Below, piece by piece: positions 1 to 9,740 of a stretch of 64,000 bases of DNA. Every line of letters begins with the position of its first letter. Within the stretch, counting starts at the first letter, position 1. This DNA is from Arctopsyche grandis. Its lineage: Eukaryota > Arthropoda > Insecta > Trichoptera > Hydropsychidae. Where the stretch lies: NCBI RefSeq assembly GCF_051622035.1, contig NC_135356.1, positions 5,172,579 through 5,236,578 on the forward strand, read 5' to 3'. A program made the position numbers and the translations under genes. Below the pieces are notes generated by a model. It worked only from the letters and a program-made list of their open reading frames with translations, did no database searches and was not told the DNA's origin.

Positions 1-420
1 AATGCGCCTTCCTGGTCCACATAATTATTACATAGATATGTACATGTAAATCTAAATATCTGACATCTATGGTCAGTATACATATATTACAAACATCGTA
101 TTAATACGATAAATAACGATGAATAACTTTCATGTAACAATACGAATTTTATATTCGATAAACAACCACAGAGACATCTAGGGTGAGCAATATGGCGAAA
201 CCTAACAATAACTAAAGGTTCGCAACAGAAAATTGGGAAGGAAACGCCAATTTTACAGGAATCGTTTCAATGCAAACTAGAAAAATTGGCAAATTCTGAT
301 AGGAAACGATCGACCTAGACAAATCAAGGTCTGGCCAACAACAAGACTTAGCGGGGAATCGAACTCGTAACATCAAGTACGAAATAATTCAACATTCACC
401 ACTAGACCACGCCGCTGTTA
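1..420 (-). mobile_element. tRNA-derived SINE, cut by the window edge
   Basis: Read on the minus strand, a tRNA-like head lies near 340-415, with A-box-like TGGTCTAGTGG and B-box-like GAGTTCGATTCC. The body runs leftward to a GCGCCTTCCTGG-type tail at position 1. A near-identical copy at 12371-12844 gives the full structure. SINEs of this kind are Pol III transcripts moved by a partner LINE. The tail end of this copy lies outside the window. Confidence 0.75.
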
Positions 421-486
421 TGTACCTTGCTTATCAATGTAGTTCCCACAATTATTGATGTTTTTAATTGGCTAGCATTCAAAGTA

Positions 487-868
487 TTTTTGCGTAGGGG
501 TGGGTGGAGGATCCAAGTAAAAGGCCAAAGTCATGTCACAGCATTTATTGGTGATTAAGGAGATACATGCACTGGCAGTGCTCCGTCCAGAATGTCTTGA
601 TATGGTCTAAGTACCTCCTTATAAAGGACAGGTCGCTCAGGGCATTTTCGACGTCCGGTTACTTCCCTATTGTTTAGTCACGTACTCGGATGTGCAAACC
701 CACGCTTTGGCGTTGTCAGTTCTAAAAACTCCACGGGAATGCGACCGAGTGCCGATATCGCCGCTAAGTGCATTCGGGGGTCTCTCATTATTAGTCGACT
801 TGCACTTAAGCCTGGAGATAATCTTCGAAACCGATTATAACAGCGGCTCCTTTTAGTATACGCTACAG
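487..868. mobile_element. MITE with TA duplication (Tc1/mariner-like), copy 1
   Basis: This 382-bp element is flanked by TA on both sides (485-486, 869-870). Its short imperfect terminal inverted repeats read TTTTTGCGTA on the left and CTGTAGCGTA on the reverse complement of the right. It is homologous end to end with 42249-42623, and fragments occur at 40304-40391 and 41234-41434. It has no coding capacity. Assignment to Tc1/mariner rests only on the TA duplication. Confidence 0.65.
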
Positions 869-949
869 TATCAAAGAGACTTCTATGTATGAATTTGACA
901 GCATATTTAAAAATCAGCGAATTCAAGACGCTGAAATATGCAAGAAATA

Positions 950-1108
950 GGACAAGGTTACCAATTTGTTGGAACTATTTCAATAAAAATGAGATACGAA
1001 ACGAACGACTTGGAGTCACATATCCAAGGTCTGATCAGCAGCACCAGGTGGGGATTAAACCCGTGACCACTTGGTTTTACATTTTTATATTACACCATCG
1101 AACTAGCG
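950..1108 (-). mobile_element. SINE fragment (minus strand)
   Basis: The GGAGTCACATATCCAAGGTC core matches the body of the other SINE copies in the window. A B-box-like CACGGGTTTAATCCC lies on the minus strand near 1055-1070. Both ends are degenerate and no duplication was found. Confidence 0.5.
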
Positions 1109-1264
1109 GAAGTAATTGAAATCTCTATCGGCAGCCAAACCTCGCAAAATGGCAAAGTTTCAAAGCGATCAGAAGAGTTAAATGAAAGGAACACCTAACG
1201 TTGAACAAGTGAAACTAATAAAAACCTCGTAAAAATGAACATTCAAAATTGGTAAGCAGATTTT

Positions 1265-1480
1265 TTCGCACATTATGATCGCACACACGACAATCGTTTC
1301 CACGAACATCGCGAATACGGAATATCTAGCAATCAAGTTCTCGTTAGTATGATAGTTCGCGTGGGTTACTCTCGATGGATGGTATTTTCGGGCGCCAGAT
1401 GTTCCTTGATCGATATTTAAGTGACGTGTGCGATATCGCTTTGTGCGGAATAATCACCAAACGACCACTCCAACTTCGAC
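1265..1480. repeat. Dispersed repeat, pair member 1
   Basis: This stretch is similar to 47487-47655. Shared blocks include TCACACACGACAATCGT, GGAATATCTAGCA, a GATGGATGG.ATTTTCGG block and AATAATCACC. The order and orientation are the same. No ORF or terminal repeats were recognised, so its class is unknown. Confidence 0.55.
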
Positions 1481-1609
1481 TCCACAGTTATGTATGTAGA
1501 ATAAATGTTTCATTTCAATACAAAATTTTATTTACATCAGTTACATTAAAATGCAATGGAAAATTGATCATAAATAAATAAAAAAAACCCATAATTCAGA
1601 TACACACAT

Positions 1610-1663
1610 TTTTTTTCTTAATCATGAAATCAGTCAAAACTGAGTTCATGATTAAGAAAAAAA
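1610..1663. repeat. Perfect hairpin, 19-bp arms
   Basis: Arms at 1610-1628 and 1645-1663 (core CTTAATCATGAA / TTCATGATTAAG) are perfect inverted repeats around a 16-nt loop, which itself holds CAGT/ACTG. The sequence just downstream (TTCGAATTTTCGCATGATCAC) matches the end of the repeat at 19130-19640, so this is probably a deleted copy of that repeat that forms a hairpin. Confidence 0.7.
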
Positions 1664-1790
1664 GTTCGAATTTTCGCATGATCACAAAACTTCATCTATT
1701 ATTACTACGTACATATGTATGTATGTAGATAAAGTAAAAATAAAATTATTGGGAAATTTGTCAAAATTGAATCTTCATTAGGTTGTTTTT

Positions 1791-2089
1791 ACATACCTCA
1801 TTTACGCTTCACTTACGATTACAATTCAGGAAAAAATTTGCCTCTTATCCGATCGTTTTCATATTTTGCCGTATTGCTCATTTTAGTCATCAATATAAGT
1901 AAATGTATCCTTCGCCATTACGATGCAGAAAAAAAATCGTTTTAGACGCGTTTGAAATTTGAATTCCTGAAAAGTGCCAGCCGTTTATCCAGTTTTTAGT
2001 TTTAAACTTAGATGGCGGTAGTAAAATAAAATTATTGGTATTTTTATTCAAAATAATAATTTTATATACAAATTATAGAAGAGGTATGT
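1791..2089. mobile_element. MITE family D, complete copy (ACATACCTC ends)
   Basis: The termini ACATACCTC and GAGGTATGT are perfect 9-bp inverted repeats, extended by T/A runs. The interior has the family signature CTTATCCGATCGTTTTCAT and GCCATATTGCTCATTTT (slightly diverged here). It is about 299 bp, matching the copy at 45447-45742 (296 bp). It is non-coding and the superfamily is unresolved. Confidence 0.7.
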
Positions 2090-2838
2090 TTTTAAAAAAA
2101 CTTTGTTATTTGAATGATTTTACATTCAAATATCGATTGGATGTATTTTTATATATCATTGAGTTGACAATTTTTGTCGACAGCTTAATTAAACAAAAAA
2201 CGATAGATATTTGTGCAATATATGTACATACATATTATATAATATTATATGTATGTATGTACCTATGTATATTTCGATACTCGATTTGGCCTTAGGTTCG
2301 TTGACTGCTCGTTTGTAGCCGTATTTTAATTACGGTAATAAATGAAGGGTTGATTTCCATTGTCCGTTTTTGTTAAGGTTCGAAAGCGATTGAGATCGTT
2401 AATCGTAAGGGTTAATAGAGTAATTGATTAAGTGACATTATTAACAGGCTACAGTCTGTAACTTAGTGCGGCATTTCCAGGATTAAACTGTTTTATTATA
2501 TTGTATATGTATGTATGTCAAATATTAATACACGCGAGTTACGTGCTTACGCTGAATAGTGTTACCGCGTTACATAATCGGTGGATAAATTTTGCATTGC
2601 AATTCTGAAGCTTATAAACCGTTCAAAAGTTCGTTTAGTCGTTTATACATAAATGAAATATTGTGCGAAAGCTAAAGCGTAATAATTGAAAGCATCAAAA
2701 TCTGCTTTGAAGACGACTAAATCCTTTGAATTTACTTCAGTCAACGTTTTCGCTGTTTATTTAGCAGAGGAGAGATTATTTATATATACATACATATTAT
2801 CTATTTATCACATTATCGTGAAAATATTATATAATATT

Positions 2839-2845
<7 letters not shown>
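2090..2845. other. AT-rich stretch without a gene
   Basis: There is no credible ORF, RNA gene or recognised repeat. Several short ATGTATGT/ACATACAT runs occur, as throughout the window. Confidence 0.6.
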
Positions 2846-2918
<73 letters not shown>

Positions 2919-2920
2919 TA
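2846..2920. repeat. (TA)n microsatellite
   Basis: This is an almost pure TA run of about 75 bp with one C interruption near its right end. Open frames across it encode only Ile-Tyr repeats and are not genes. Confidence 0.95.
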
Positions 2921-3464
2921 TCGATTGCACATTTGTTTTTATATTTGAGAATAGATTTTTTCAAACAATTTCATAAGACTTTTTAAGAAAATGAAACCGT
3001 ATTCTATATTTTGTCAGTTAATTGAGATGCCTTTTACTATACTAGTAAAGCCAATTGCTCTTGGTTAAGTCTGCCGGCTAGTTCGCTTCTTGTTTATTGT
3101 TGTTCTTCCTTTTGAAAGATTCAATGTTTACAAATGTCGCAAAAATTGTACGACTGCAACGAAATGATTACGCCATTTATATAGAAAGTGTGGACAAACA
3201 TTCGCCATGTCTGGGGAATTTTCTTTGGTATATTGTTGATAGAATAAATCGCAATGTCTATTTTTATTTAACAGCAGTACGAAGAATATTGTCTTGTGAA
3301 ATATATTTACAAATGAAAAAAGGGCCAAAATAAAAATATATTGAAATTAAATAATAAACAGCAATCGCACAAAAATCCTATGTTGTTGAAAAATAGTTGC
3401 ATTAACACAAATATTAGATAAAATTAAACATTTTCATTGTCTAATGATTGAAATTGATTATTAT

Positions 3465-3665
3465 AGGCTTCGCTCGGTATTTGAAATATAAACAGTTTAA
3501 ACATGGCTAATCTTATAGTTGACATTTTATTAAATTTATTTGAATAGTTTTATTTTATTTAAATTTATTTGAATATTCATTTGTTTTTTATTAAATTTAA
3601 CATCACGGATTCTACGAACCAAAACTTACATACATACAAAATCTCTTTCGAAATTATATATTAGA
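3465..3665 (-). mobile_element. Helitron-like fragment
   Basis: GGCTTCGCTCGGTATTTG...TTTAAACATGGCTAAT matches the 3' part of the bounded copies at 6940-7691 and 59579-59811. The opposite end, CTTTCGAAATTATATATTAGA, matches their 5' terminus, followed by T (A on the element strand). The CTAG end has been lost. Confidence 0.55.
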
Positions 3666-3689
3666 TGTATACGTATTCTATAGATAAAA

Positions 3690-3915
3690 TAATAATATCA
3701 ACAACTTACTTTTTTATATTAAAATTTTATTGATGTAAATATTTCAAAATACGGAACACGACATCAAAACTAGCGAAAAATAAAAGTCAAACTTTACCAA
3801 CCACTATACGCACGAACAATGTTGTATTTCTTGACCAAAATGCAATGCGAAACTGAAACGAAATGTAATTGGCCTTCGCGGGTCGATTGGGGGGGAATGC
3901 AGTATATTTAAATTA
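3690..3915. repeat. Dispersed repeat family E, fragment
   Basis: ATATTAAAATTTTATTGATG, CAATGCGAAACTGAAACGAA and ATGTAATTGGC..TCGCGGG are shared with 13600-13800, 42635-42860 and 57960-58330. It is non-coding and its class is unknown. This uninterrupted stretch shows the empty target site for the MITE at 42249-42623. Confidence 0.65.
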
Positions 3916-4151
3916 CGTATTTTTATATGGCGAGAAGGAATATTTCAATTAATGTTTAAAAAAAAAAGGCGAAATGAAAAATTGGATTTGGCGTGATGTC
4001 CGAGACCATTAGCTCAATTTAGATCCATATTCAGGCTATTTGGGGTGATCGGTTCGAGTCGCGACAAAGTCGTCTCGTCGAAAAATGAATTAATCGATTT
4101 TTATCGATTCGTTCATTATGTTCGGCGAGAGTTAGGACACACACACACACA

Positions 4152-4217
<66 letters not shown>

Positions 4218-4235
4218 TTACCGTCTTTATATATG
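3916..4235. repeat. Dispersed repeat with internal (CA)n tract
   Basis: It is homologous to 48588-48925 (ATATGGCGAGAAGGAATATT; TCGGTTCGAGTCGCGACAA; TTCGGCGAGAGTTAGGACAC). A CA dinucleotide run of nearly 80 bp at 4138-4216 ends in AGATTACCGTC. The CA tract is at the same place in both copies, so it belongs to the repeat. It is not a gene. Confidence 0.7.
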
Positions 4236-4536
4236 ATTCGACTATCGAAAAGGAAAATTGTTGTTCAAGAGAAAACTCCCTCCTTTATGTTAACAGCTAG
4301 TTATTGCACAGTACATAATTTCGTATAACAAAGGCAAACGTTGGCGTATTAAGCGAATATGCTGGACAAGTCTTGAATTTAAAAGGAAACGAATATTTGT
4401 CTTTGATTTTCGATGGTTTTTTCGGAAATGAATTTATAAATGAATCTAAAAAGTTGAATTTTAAAAATATAGATTTTTTATAAATGAATGTAAGTTAAAT
4501 TTTGAAGATATAGATTTTTACTAGCCACTTCTTACT

Positions 4537-4915
4537 TCGCATTCGATTTTTTCGTCTGGCTTCGTCTGATGAAATTTAATTTCTTATCCGATCGTTTTGT
4601 AACTTTGCCATTTTGCTCGGGTGGGTCATCAATATCTGTGGAAATCAAGTCCTCCATTAAGATGGTGAAAAATAATCGTAATAGACACGTTTGAAAATAT
4701 GCCATTATCTTTCTCGGTGACGTCTATTGTCCACATTGCCAGATTTATCCACACCATTCCGATCGTTTATTCTCTTTTGCGCCCACCCGCTCGCTATGTC
4801 AGATTTCAATTGTTTAAACGCCTATAACTTTATCTTTTTTCACTCTGTATTTTTTATCCGTATAATCTCGGAACTTTTTAAAATGCCTCTAATTGTATTT
4901 ATTTATTTTTTTACA
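4537..4915. mobile_element. MITE family D, diverged copy
   Basis: TTCTTATCCGATCGTTTTG, TTTGCCATTTTGCTC, GTGACGTCTATTGTCC and ATTGTTTAAACGCCTATAA mark family D. The termini are not clear and no ORF is present. Confidence 0.5.
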
Positions 4916-4917
4916 TA

Positions 4918-5343
4918 TACCAGGAAGGCCTTACAGGTATACCCCAATGCGCCTTCCTGGCCAATTACAAATTACAATTACAATTACAATGATGCATTTT
5001 TATTACAAGTCGTTGAATTACGAGACACTGAAAAATTAACGAGACATCTATGAAGTGTACATAATTTTTATTGTACATTAATCATACTACAAATAGTGGT
5101 GACATAATAAGTAGGAAGGATTTATAGCCAATTTTTAAACGGAAACCGTTTCAACAATGAAATCAGAGAAAATTGGCAAACTCTGATAGGAAACGATCGA
5201 CCAGCAGTCACAATATCCAAGTCTGACCAGCAGCACTACGGATGTACTCAGAAAAATTCTTTTCCAATCGAGGTCAGCTCATGGGATCGAACCCGGCGCC
5301 TCTCGGTGTTAAGCAGAAGCTTAACGACTGAGCTATGCTGCTG
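4918..5343 (-). mobile_element. tRNA-derived SINE (minus strand), near full length
   Basis: The minus-strand head at about 5275-5343 has A-box-like TAGCTCAGTCG and B-box GGGTTCGATCCC. The body contains AGTTTGCCAATTTT. The tail at 4920-4962 forms a 10-bp hairpin between CCAGGAAGGC and GCCTTCCTGG. It shares body and tail with the copies at 12371, 15214, 23481 and 62551. Confidence 0.75.
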
Positions 5344-6046
5344 GTTATATAAAATCGATAATCTTTTATCGAAGGAAAAAAGTACATTACTAGAGCGAAA
5401 CATAAATTGTTGCATTGTTGTAAAATAAAAACAAATCAAAAAATTTCTAAACTTCGTTCAAATTAAAGAGTGGTGGCACTTTTGGGACGATTTCTCATTT
5501 CTTAACACTTAATCTAGAATAATCGAGTAGTAAGTAGCTCACAGACAACGGCATAATTCTCACCAGCTTCCTACATTTGCATCAATTTTTCGCCTCCTAC
5601 GTGAGCTTTCAAGTTCAAACGCTGGCACTAAGTAACGGCGTACGCGGCGCGAATTTGCAAAAACCAGGAAACTCCGGCAAGTCAAGGGGGTGTCGGGTGG
5701 GAAGGGGTTAAGTCGCAATAAACATTTCACTGCCTTGTTTATACGCCGTAAAAGTTTCCCGATCGAACGCCCGTCGGAGGGTTAAAATCCTCTAATGTCG
5801 GTTTCATGGCCGAACGTGACGGTGACGACTCGCTTTTTTTATACACTTTTTTTTTTTAAATACAGGGTCTTCATGTTCTCAATATACATCCGTATACTCT
5901 TATTTCGTAATATACATATGTTCAAAATCATCTATGTATAGTAAAATTGTAGTTTACCTTAAATCGAACAAGTTATCAGGACTGCATCTGATGGCAAAGA
6001 AATCAATTCCCATTATGCATGCCTTTTTACAAGGTTATTCTAAGGT
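5344..6046. other. No gene seen; GC-richer patch 5620-5820
   Basis: A 200-bp patch of higher GC (ACGGCGTACGCGGCGCG and neighbours) stands out. It could be conserved non-coding DNA, but nothing in it was recognised. Confidence 0.5.
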
Positions 6047-6388
6047 TTACTTATAAGGTTTACTTTCTATACCCTTCAGGTATATACACAGATTACCTAA
6101 ACATAATCTGCTTAAGCTCATCGACTTTAGAGAGTCTTTAATTAATATTATATATTGGATGTATTGTGAGAATTTGTAAGAATTGTAAATAGGTTTTTGA
6201 GCTCTATTTCCTATTATGCTGTACACTAACATTAGAATAATATAATACTATGATTACTAACCAAATTAAATTAAAATTGTAAAATATAAAATTATCAGTA
6301 GATCAGTAGCTATTAAAATAGATATAAGATGTATTGTGAACATAATTTCGTAATAATAAAAAGCATTTAAAAATCAAAAAAAACTTCG
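6047..6388 (+). mobile_element. Jockey-type LINE 3' end, 5'-truncated
   Basis: TCTATACCCTTCAGGTAT, the 3'UTR block TAGCTATTAAAATAGATATA and the end ATAATAAAAAGCATTTAAAA match 17035-17611, where the C-terminus of a Jockey reverse transcriptase precedes them. The 3' A-rich tail is present. Confidence 0.7.
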
Positions 6389-6394
6389 CCAACG

Positions 6395-6660
6395 ACTGAC
6401 TATATTTTCCTACAGTCTTCTGGTCGTTTTGAAACCTTTGCCATTTTGCGTGGTTTGGGCAACGATGGAAATTTAAATCGATTCTGATAGTTCGATGGTG
6501 AAATATAATCGTAATAGACACGTTTAAAATGCCACAATTTTGACCATCTTGACATTTACTGGTAAGTAGACATGATATTTTCCTTTCCGCAACCTTCTCG
6601 TTTTGTCAGATTTTCATTGTTTAAGCGCCCATAACTTTATCTTTTTCACACTATATATTA
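6395..6660. mobile_element. MITE family D, fragment
   Basis: The copy has GGTCGTTTTGAAACCTTTGCC, AATCGTAATAGACACGTTT and TTGTTTAAGCGCCCATAACT in family order. It lies directly after the Jockey 3' end, suggesting an insertion into it. The boundaries are diffuse. Confidence 0.45.
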
Positions 6661-6939
6661 TATATATGTAATTTACATTATAGTCTCACATTATCTCTCA
6701 TATACATATGTATAATATATTCTTACTTAACTCGTAGGTTATTCGATAATAAAGTTTCTTACGGATCTTTTCATTTTAATGTATGGATCAATAGCATGTT
6801 GATCTATAACTTTTTTATAATTTAGCCGCTATATTTGAAAGTCCAATTTTCAGTTCCAAAAACACTTTTTCTGTTTGATTTAATTGACAAATTGTTTTCA
6901 CTTATTTTAATTCTTAATAAGTGGTTAGTCTGTAATACA

Positions 6940-7691
6940 TCTAATATATAATTTGGAAAGAGACTTTGCATGTATGTATGTATGTAAATATGTATCCTTC
7001 GTTCGTCGCCGTCCGTAGATCGGTGACGTCATCGAACACGTGATTCGATTTATTTATTTTTTTCGATCCATAGGCACCGATTTGATTTTTTTCGATTCAA
7101 TGGATTCACCCCGGCGGGGGCGCAAGGCTAGTAGTGTCATGGGGCCCCGCCAGGGGCGCCACAAGGGGCCCCAAAGGGGGCGCAGCTTTATGGGGCGCAG
7201 CCTTATGGGGCGCAGCCTCATGGGGCGCAGCCTTATGGGGCGAAGCCCTAAACGGCAACTGATCATGGGGGCGAAGCCCTAGACGGCATTTAATCATGGG
7301 GGCGTGGAGGGGCGAAGCCCCAAAAGGCATTAGCTAAGGGGGGCGAAGCCCTAAACGGCATTTAATCATGGGGGCGCGGAGGGGCGAAGCCCTAAAAGGC
7401 ATTAACTAAGGGGGGCGAAGCCCTAGACGGCATTTAATCATGGGGGCGCGGAGGGGCGAAGCCCTAAAAGGCATAAACTAAGGGGGGCGAAGCCCTAGAC
7501 GGCAATTGCTCATGGGGGCGCGGAGGGGTGAAGCCCCAGAAGGCAAAAAAAATAGATTTTTTTTAAAAAAAAAATAATTTTTTATTTAAATTATTTTTTT
7601 TTTTTTTTTTAATAAAATGTTTACTATTGGATTAGTCATGTTTAAGCGGTTTATATTATAAATACTGAGCGAAGCCGGGTAATACAGCTAG
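6940..7691 (+). mobile_element. Helitron-like element, complete ends
   Basis: The element starts with TCTAATATATAATTT after an A. It ends with a GCGAAGCCGGGTAATACAGCTAG terminus (split: GCGAAGCCGGG, then TAATACAGCTAG) before a T. A 5' TC, a 3' CTAG and insertion between A and T are Helitron hallmarks. The left and right termini recur at 59579-59811 and 57066-57869. It is 752 bp with no helicase ORF, hence non-autonomous. A GC-rich tandem array occupies most of its interior. Confidence 0.65.
7130..7545. repeat. GC-rich minisatellite inside the Helitron-like element
   Basis: Two nested tandem arrays are present. The first is about four units of a 15-bp motif (ATGGGGCGCAGCCTT). Beyond it are three to four units of about 72-75 bp containing GGGGCGAAGCCCTA, ACGGCATTTAATC and ATGGGGGCGCGGAGG. 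GC content is far above the surrounding DNA. Frames stay open across the array because of the composition and are not believed to be genes. Confidence 0.85.
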
Positions 7692-8110
7692 TACATTATA
7701 AATGTTACCGATCGTCGCACGAATCTCAAAACAGAATTTGTAGAAATATGCTCCATGTTGAGTTTTAATAAATTTTAATTGGGATTATATTTTTATATTC
7801 ATATTTTTTGTCTTTGTATTTTTATATTCGTGTTTTTTTCATTGTAATTTTAATTCCAAAACATTTTTGAATTTTTCTATTATTTTTTAATTGTTGTGTT
7901 GTCTTTAAATTGTATATATATGTATATAAATTTTATTAAAATTCATCGAAAATGTTAAAATTGAACATTTTTAATGCCCTAAAACGCTAAAAATGCAATG
8001 CTAAATAAAATTGACAAAAATAGATGCCCAATTTCCTCCTATGTGGTAACTAACTCCAGCCTGTCGAAATATGGAGCGGTCTACTGTTATTTGAAGAGTA
8101 CCCAACGATA
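7692..8110. other. AT-rich stretch without a gene
   Basis: It is T-rich and A-rich with no recognised feature. It lies 3' of U2 in the transcript sense. Confidence 0.55.
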
Positions 8111-8149
8111 TCTGGTGACATGCTGATTAATAAACAGCATGTCACCAGA
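8111..8149. repeat. Perfect 15-bp hairpin downstream of U2
   Basis: TCTGGTGACATGCTG and its exact reverse complement CAGCATGTCACCAGA are separated by 9 nt. The hairpin begins about 54 bp past the U2 3' end on the transcribed strand. It could be a 3'-end signal or a small palindromic element. Confidence 0.7.
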
Positions 8150-8202
8150 CACAGTGCAATGGATAGACAAACTATCCTCATCGCTCTCTTATGAATATTT
8201 AA

Positions 8203-8391
8203 TGTGGGCCGATCCCGGCGGCACTGCAATGCCGGGCCAACCCGCGACAGGAGTGGAGCAAGCCCCGATCATCCCGTCACTTTCCAAAAATCAGTTTAAT
8301 ATACTGGTCCCGCATTGCGGGAACTATCAGATATTAAGCTGATAAGAACAGATACTACACTTTGATCTTAGCCAACAGGCCGAGAAGCGAT
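8203..8391 (-). ncRNA. U2: U2 spliceosomal snRNA
   Basis: U2 snRNA pairs with the intron branch point in the spliceosome. On the minus strand the sequence opens with ATCGCTTCTCGGCCT and contains the branch-point recognition element GTAGTA in AAGTGTAGTATCTGTTC. It then has the stem-loop IIa region CAGCTTAATATCTGATAG, the Sm site GATTTTTGG and the conserved 3' stem-loop around CCCGGCATTGCAGTGCCGCCGGG. Its length of about 189 nt matches insect U2. A single change in the GGCCTGTTGGC loop (usually GGCCTTTTGGC or similar) is the only oddity seen. A TATA-like TTATATATG lies about 30 bp upstream of the 5' end. It may be a functional gene or a well-preserved copy; snRNA pseudogenes are common, and I could not identify a PSE element with confidence. 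Confidence 0.9.
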
Positions 8392-8624
8392 AACTTGAAA
8401 ATACACTCGTTGCATATATAAGCCCTAGTGCAACATTACCGCAAGTATAAAGCGAAGGACCCTACCGACATCTATGTGGGACTCCATCAAACAAAATTTT
8501 ATAAAATTTTATACAAAATCTAAGCAAATCCAAGAATGTATTTTATTTATATATTTATATGTATGTTATATTAGAGTACATACATACGAATAAAATAAAT
8601 TAATTAAATAAAATAAAAATGTTT

Positions 8625-8631
8625 AAAAAAA
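8625..8631 (-). terminator. Pol III T-run terminator of 5S
   Basis: Seven consecutive T residues on the minus strand lie 6 bp after the 5S 3' end. That is the usual RNA polymerase III stop and supports the 5S copy being transcribable. Confidence 0.7.
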
Positions 8632-8637
8632 GTGGGG

Positions 8638-8755
8638 GCCAACGGCACGCGGTGTTCCCAAGCGGTCACCCATCCAAGTACTGACCGCGCCCAATGTTGC
8701 TTAACTTCGGTGATCGGACGAGAACCGGTGTATTCAACGTGGTATGGTCGTTGGC
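8638..8755 (-). rRNA. 5S ribosomal RNA
   Basis: 5S rRNA is a Pol III transcript of the large ribosomal subunit. The minus-strand copy is 118 nt, starting GCCAACGACCATACCACG and ending GTGCCGTTGGC, so the terminal helix I pairs. The internal promoter regions are intact: GAAGTTAAGCAACATTGGGC (box A region) and GGATGGGTGACCGCTTGGG (box C). The internal sequence is closer to my recollection of silkworm 5S than of fly 5S. A T7 run follows 6 bp downstream. It lies 246 bp upstream of U2 on the same strand. No second 5S copy is visible, so this is either a dispersed single gene or the edge of a small cluster. Confidence 0.93.
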
Positions 8756-8839
8756 GAACGTTTTATCTTAATTTACTGAACATATATTTCACGTAATTAA
8801 TTTAGAAATACTATACACTCCCGTGTATCCAGGCTAATG

Positions 8840-8997
8840 CTTACGCAGCCCCATGGGGCCCCTGTCGGGGGCGCCGCTCCTAATAAAATAAATTTATTTA
8901 AAAAAAATTATTTTTATTTTTTTTAAATTTTTTAAAAATTTTTTAAAATTTTATTTTAATTTTTTTATATATCCCGGGCAAAGCCGGGTAATAATAC
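8840..8997. mobile_element. Helitron-like 3' remnant with GC-rich unit
   Basis: CATGGGGCCCCTGTCGGGG resembles the GC-rich unit at 7137-7160. The right end, CCCGGGCAAAGCCGGGTAAT, resembles a Helitron-like 3' hairpin. The CTAG is not preserved. Confidence 0.45.
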
Positions 8998-9000
8998 TAA

Positions 9001-9083
9001 AACGTATATATCCAGAATTTCAGAAAATTAGAATATAACATTCTATTATATTCTACTTTCCTGAAATTCTGGATATATACGTT
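9001..9083. repeat. 83-bp hairpin with 23-bp perfect arms
   Basis: The arms at 9001-9023 and 9061-9083 are exact inverted repeats (start AACGTATATATCCAG, end CTGGATATATACGTT). The inner parts (TTAGAATATA / TATATTCTA) also pair, so nearly the whole 83 nt folds. It may be a short palindromic element or a precursor-like hairpin. Confidence 0.75.
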
Positions 9084-9689
9084 ATGTATTATAGACTAAC
9101 AAGCAAAGCATTATATTTAATTATGTTTTGCGAGATATTTCTCGAAATTAAGAAAAGTGAAATTGCAAATAATAATAATACACATACATATGTACATATA
9201 TAAAAACAGAAGGGCAAAAACCCTTAAAAAAATGTATGTATTTTTGCGTGGACAAGTATGGAAATTTCAAAAAATAAATATTACAATTATCGGAAGTTCA
9301 TAATAACGAAAGAGATTGCACCATGTGCACTGAAAATAATACACACACGAAGGCACATACATACATATATACACATGTTCATTTGTATGGAGACGGCCGG
9401 GTGAGTCGCGAGAGTAGGCAAATATGTAAGAATGCAGAAGATTGCATCGTGACTACTGACAAAGATACATACGCATGCTCATTTGTATGCCGACGGCCGA
9501 GCGAGTGTGCGGGGATAGAATGAGCAGCGTACGTGATGAAACCACTAGTGACAATAGCCTCGGGCGTGATTCATGTATCAGTTTATTTCAAAAATCATTG
9601 AAATATCAACTATCAAGTTGATCGTTGAAATATCAACTGGCACAATGCTGGTAGAATATTAAAAATGGCTTATTTATTTATTTGCTTAA

Positions 9690-9740
9690 GTTTGGACCAA
9701 TGTGGCATTACAGAAGTCCATAATGCGCCAAAATGGTCGA
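9690..9740 (+). mobile_element. LINE 3'-terminal hairpin, isolated
   Basis: GGACCAATGTGGCATTACAG...GCGCCAAAATGGTC is the same terminal hairpin seen at 25145-25189, where it ends a LINE. Here no coding part precedes it. Confidence 0.5.

Noticed and set aside
4045-4236. His-Thr repeat frame
   Set aside because: It is a reading of the (CA)n tract inside a dispersed repeat.
7040-7330. Arg/Gly- or Ala/Pro-rich frames in the GC-rich array
   Set aside because: Tandem-repeat composition keeps frames open; it belongs to a Helitron-like element.
8139-8342. Plus-strand 67-codon frame
   Set aside because: It is the antisense of the U2 snRNA gene.
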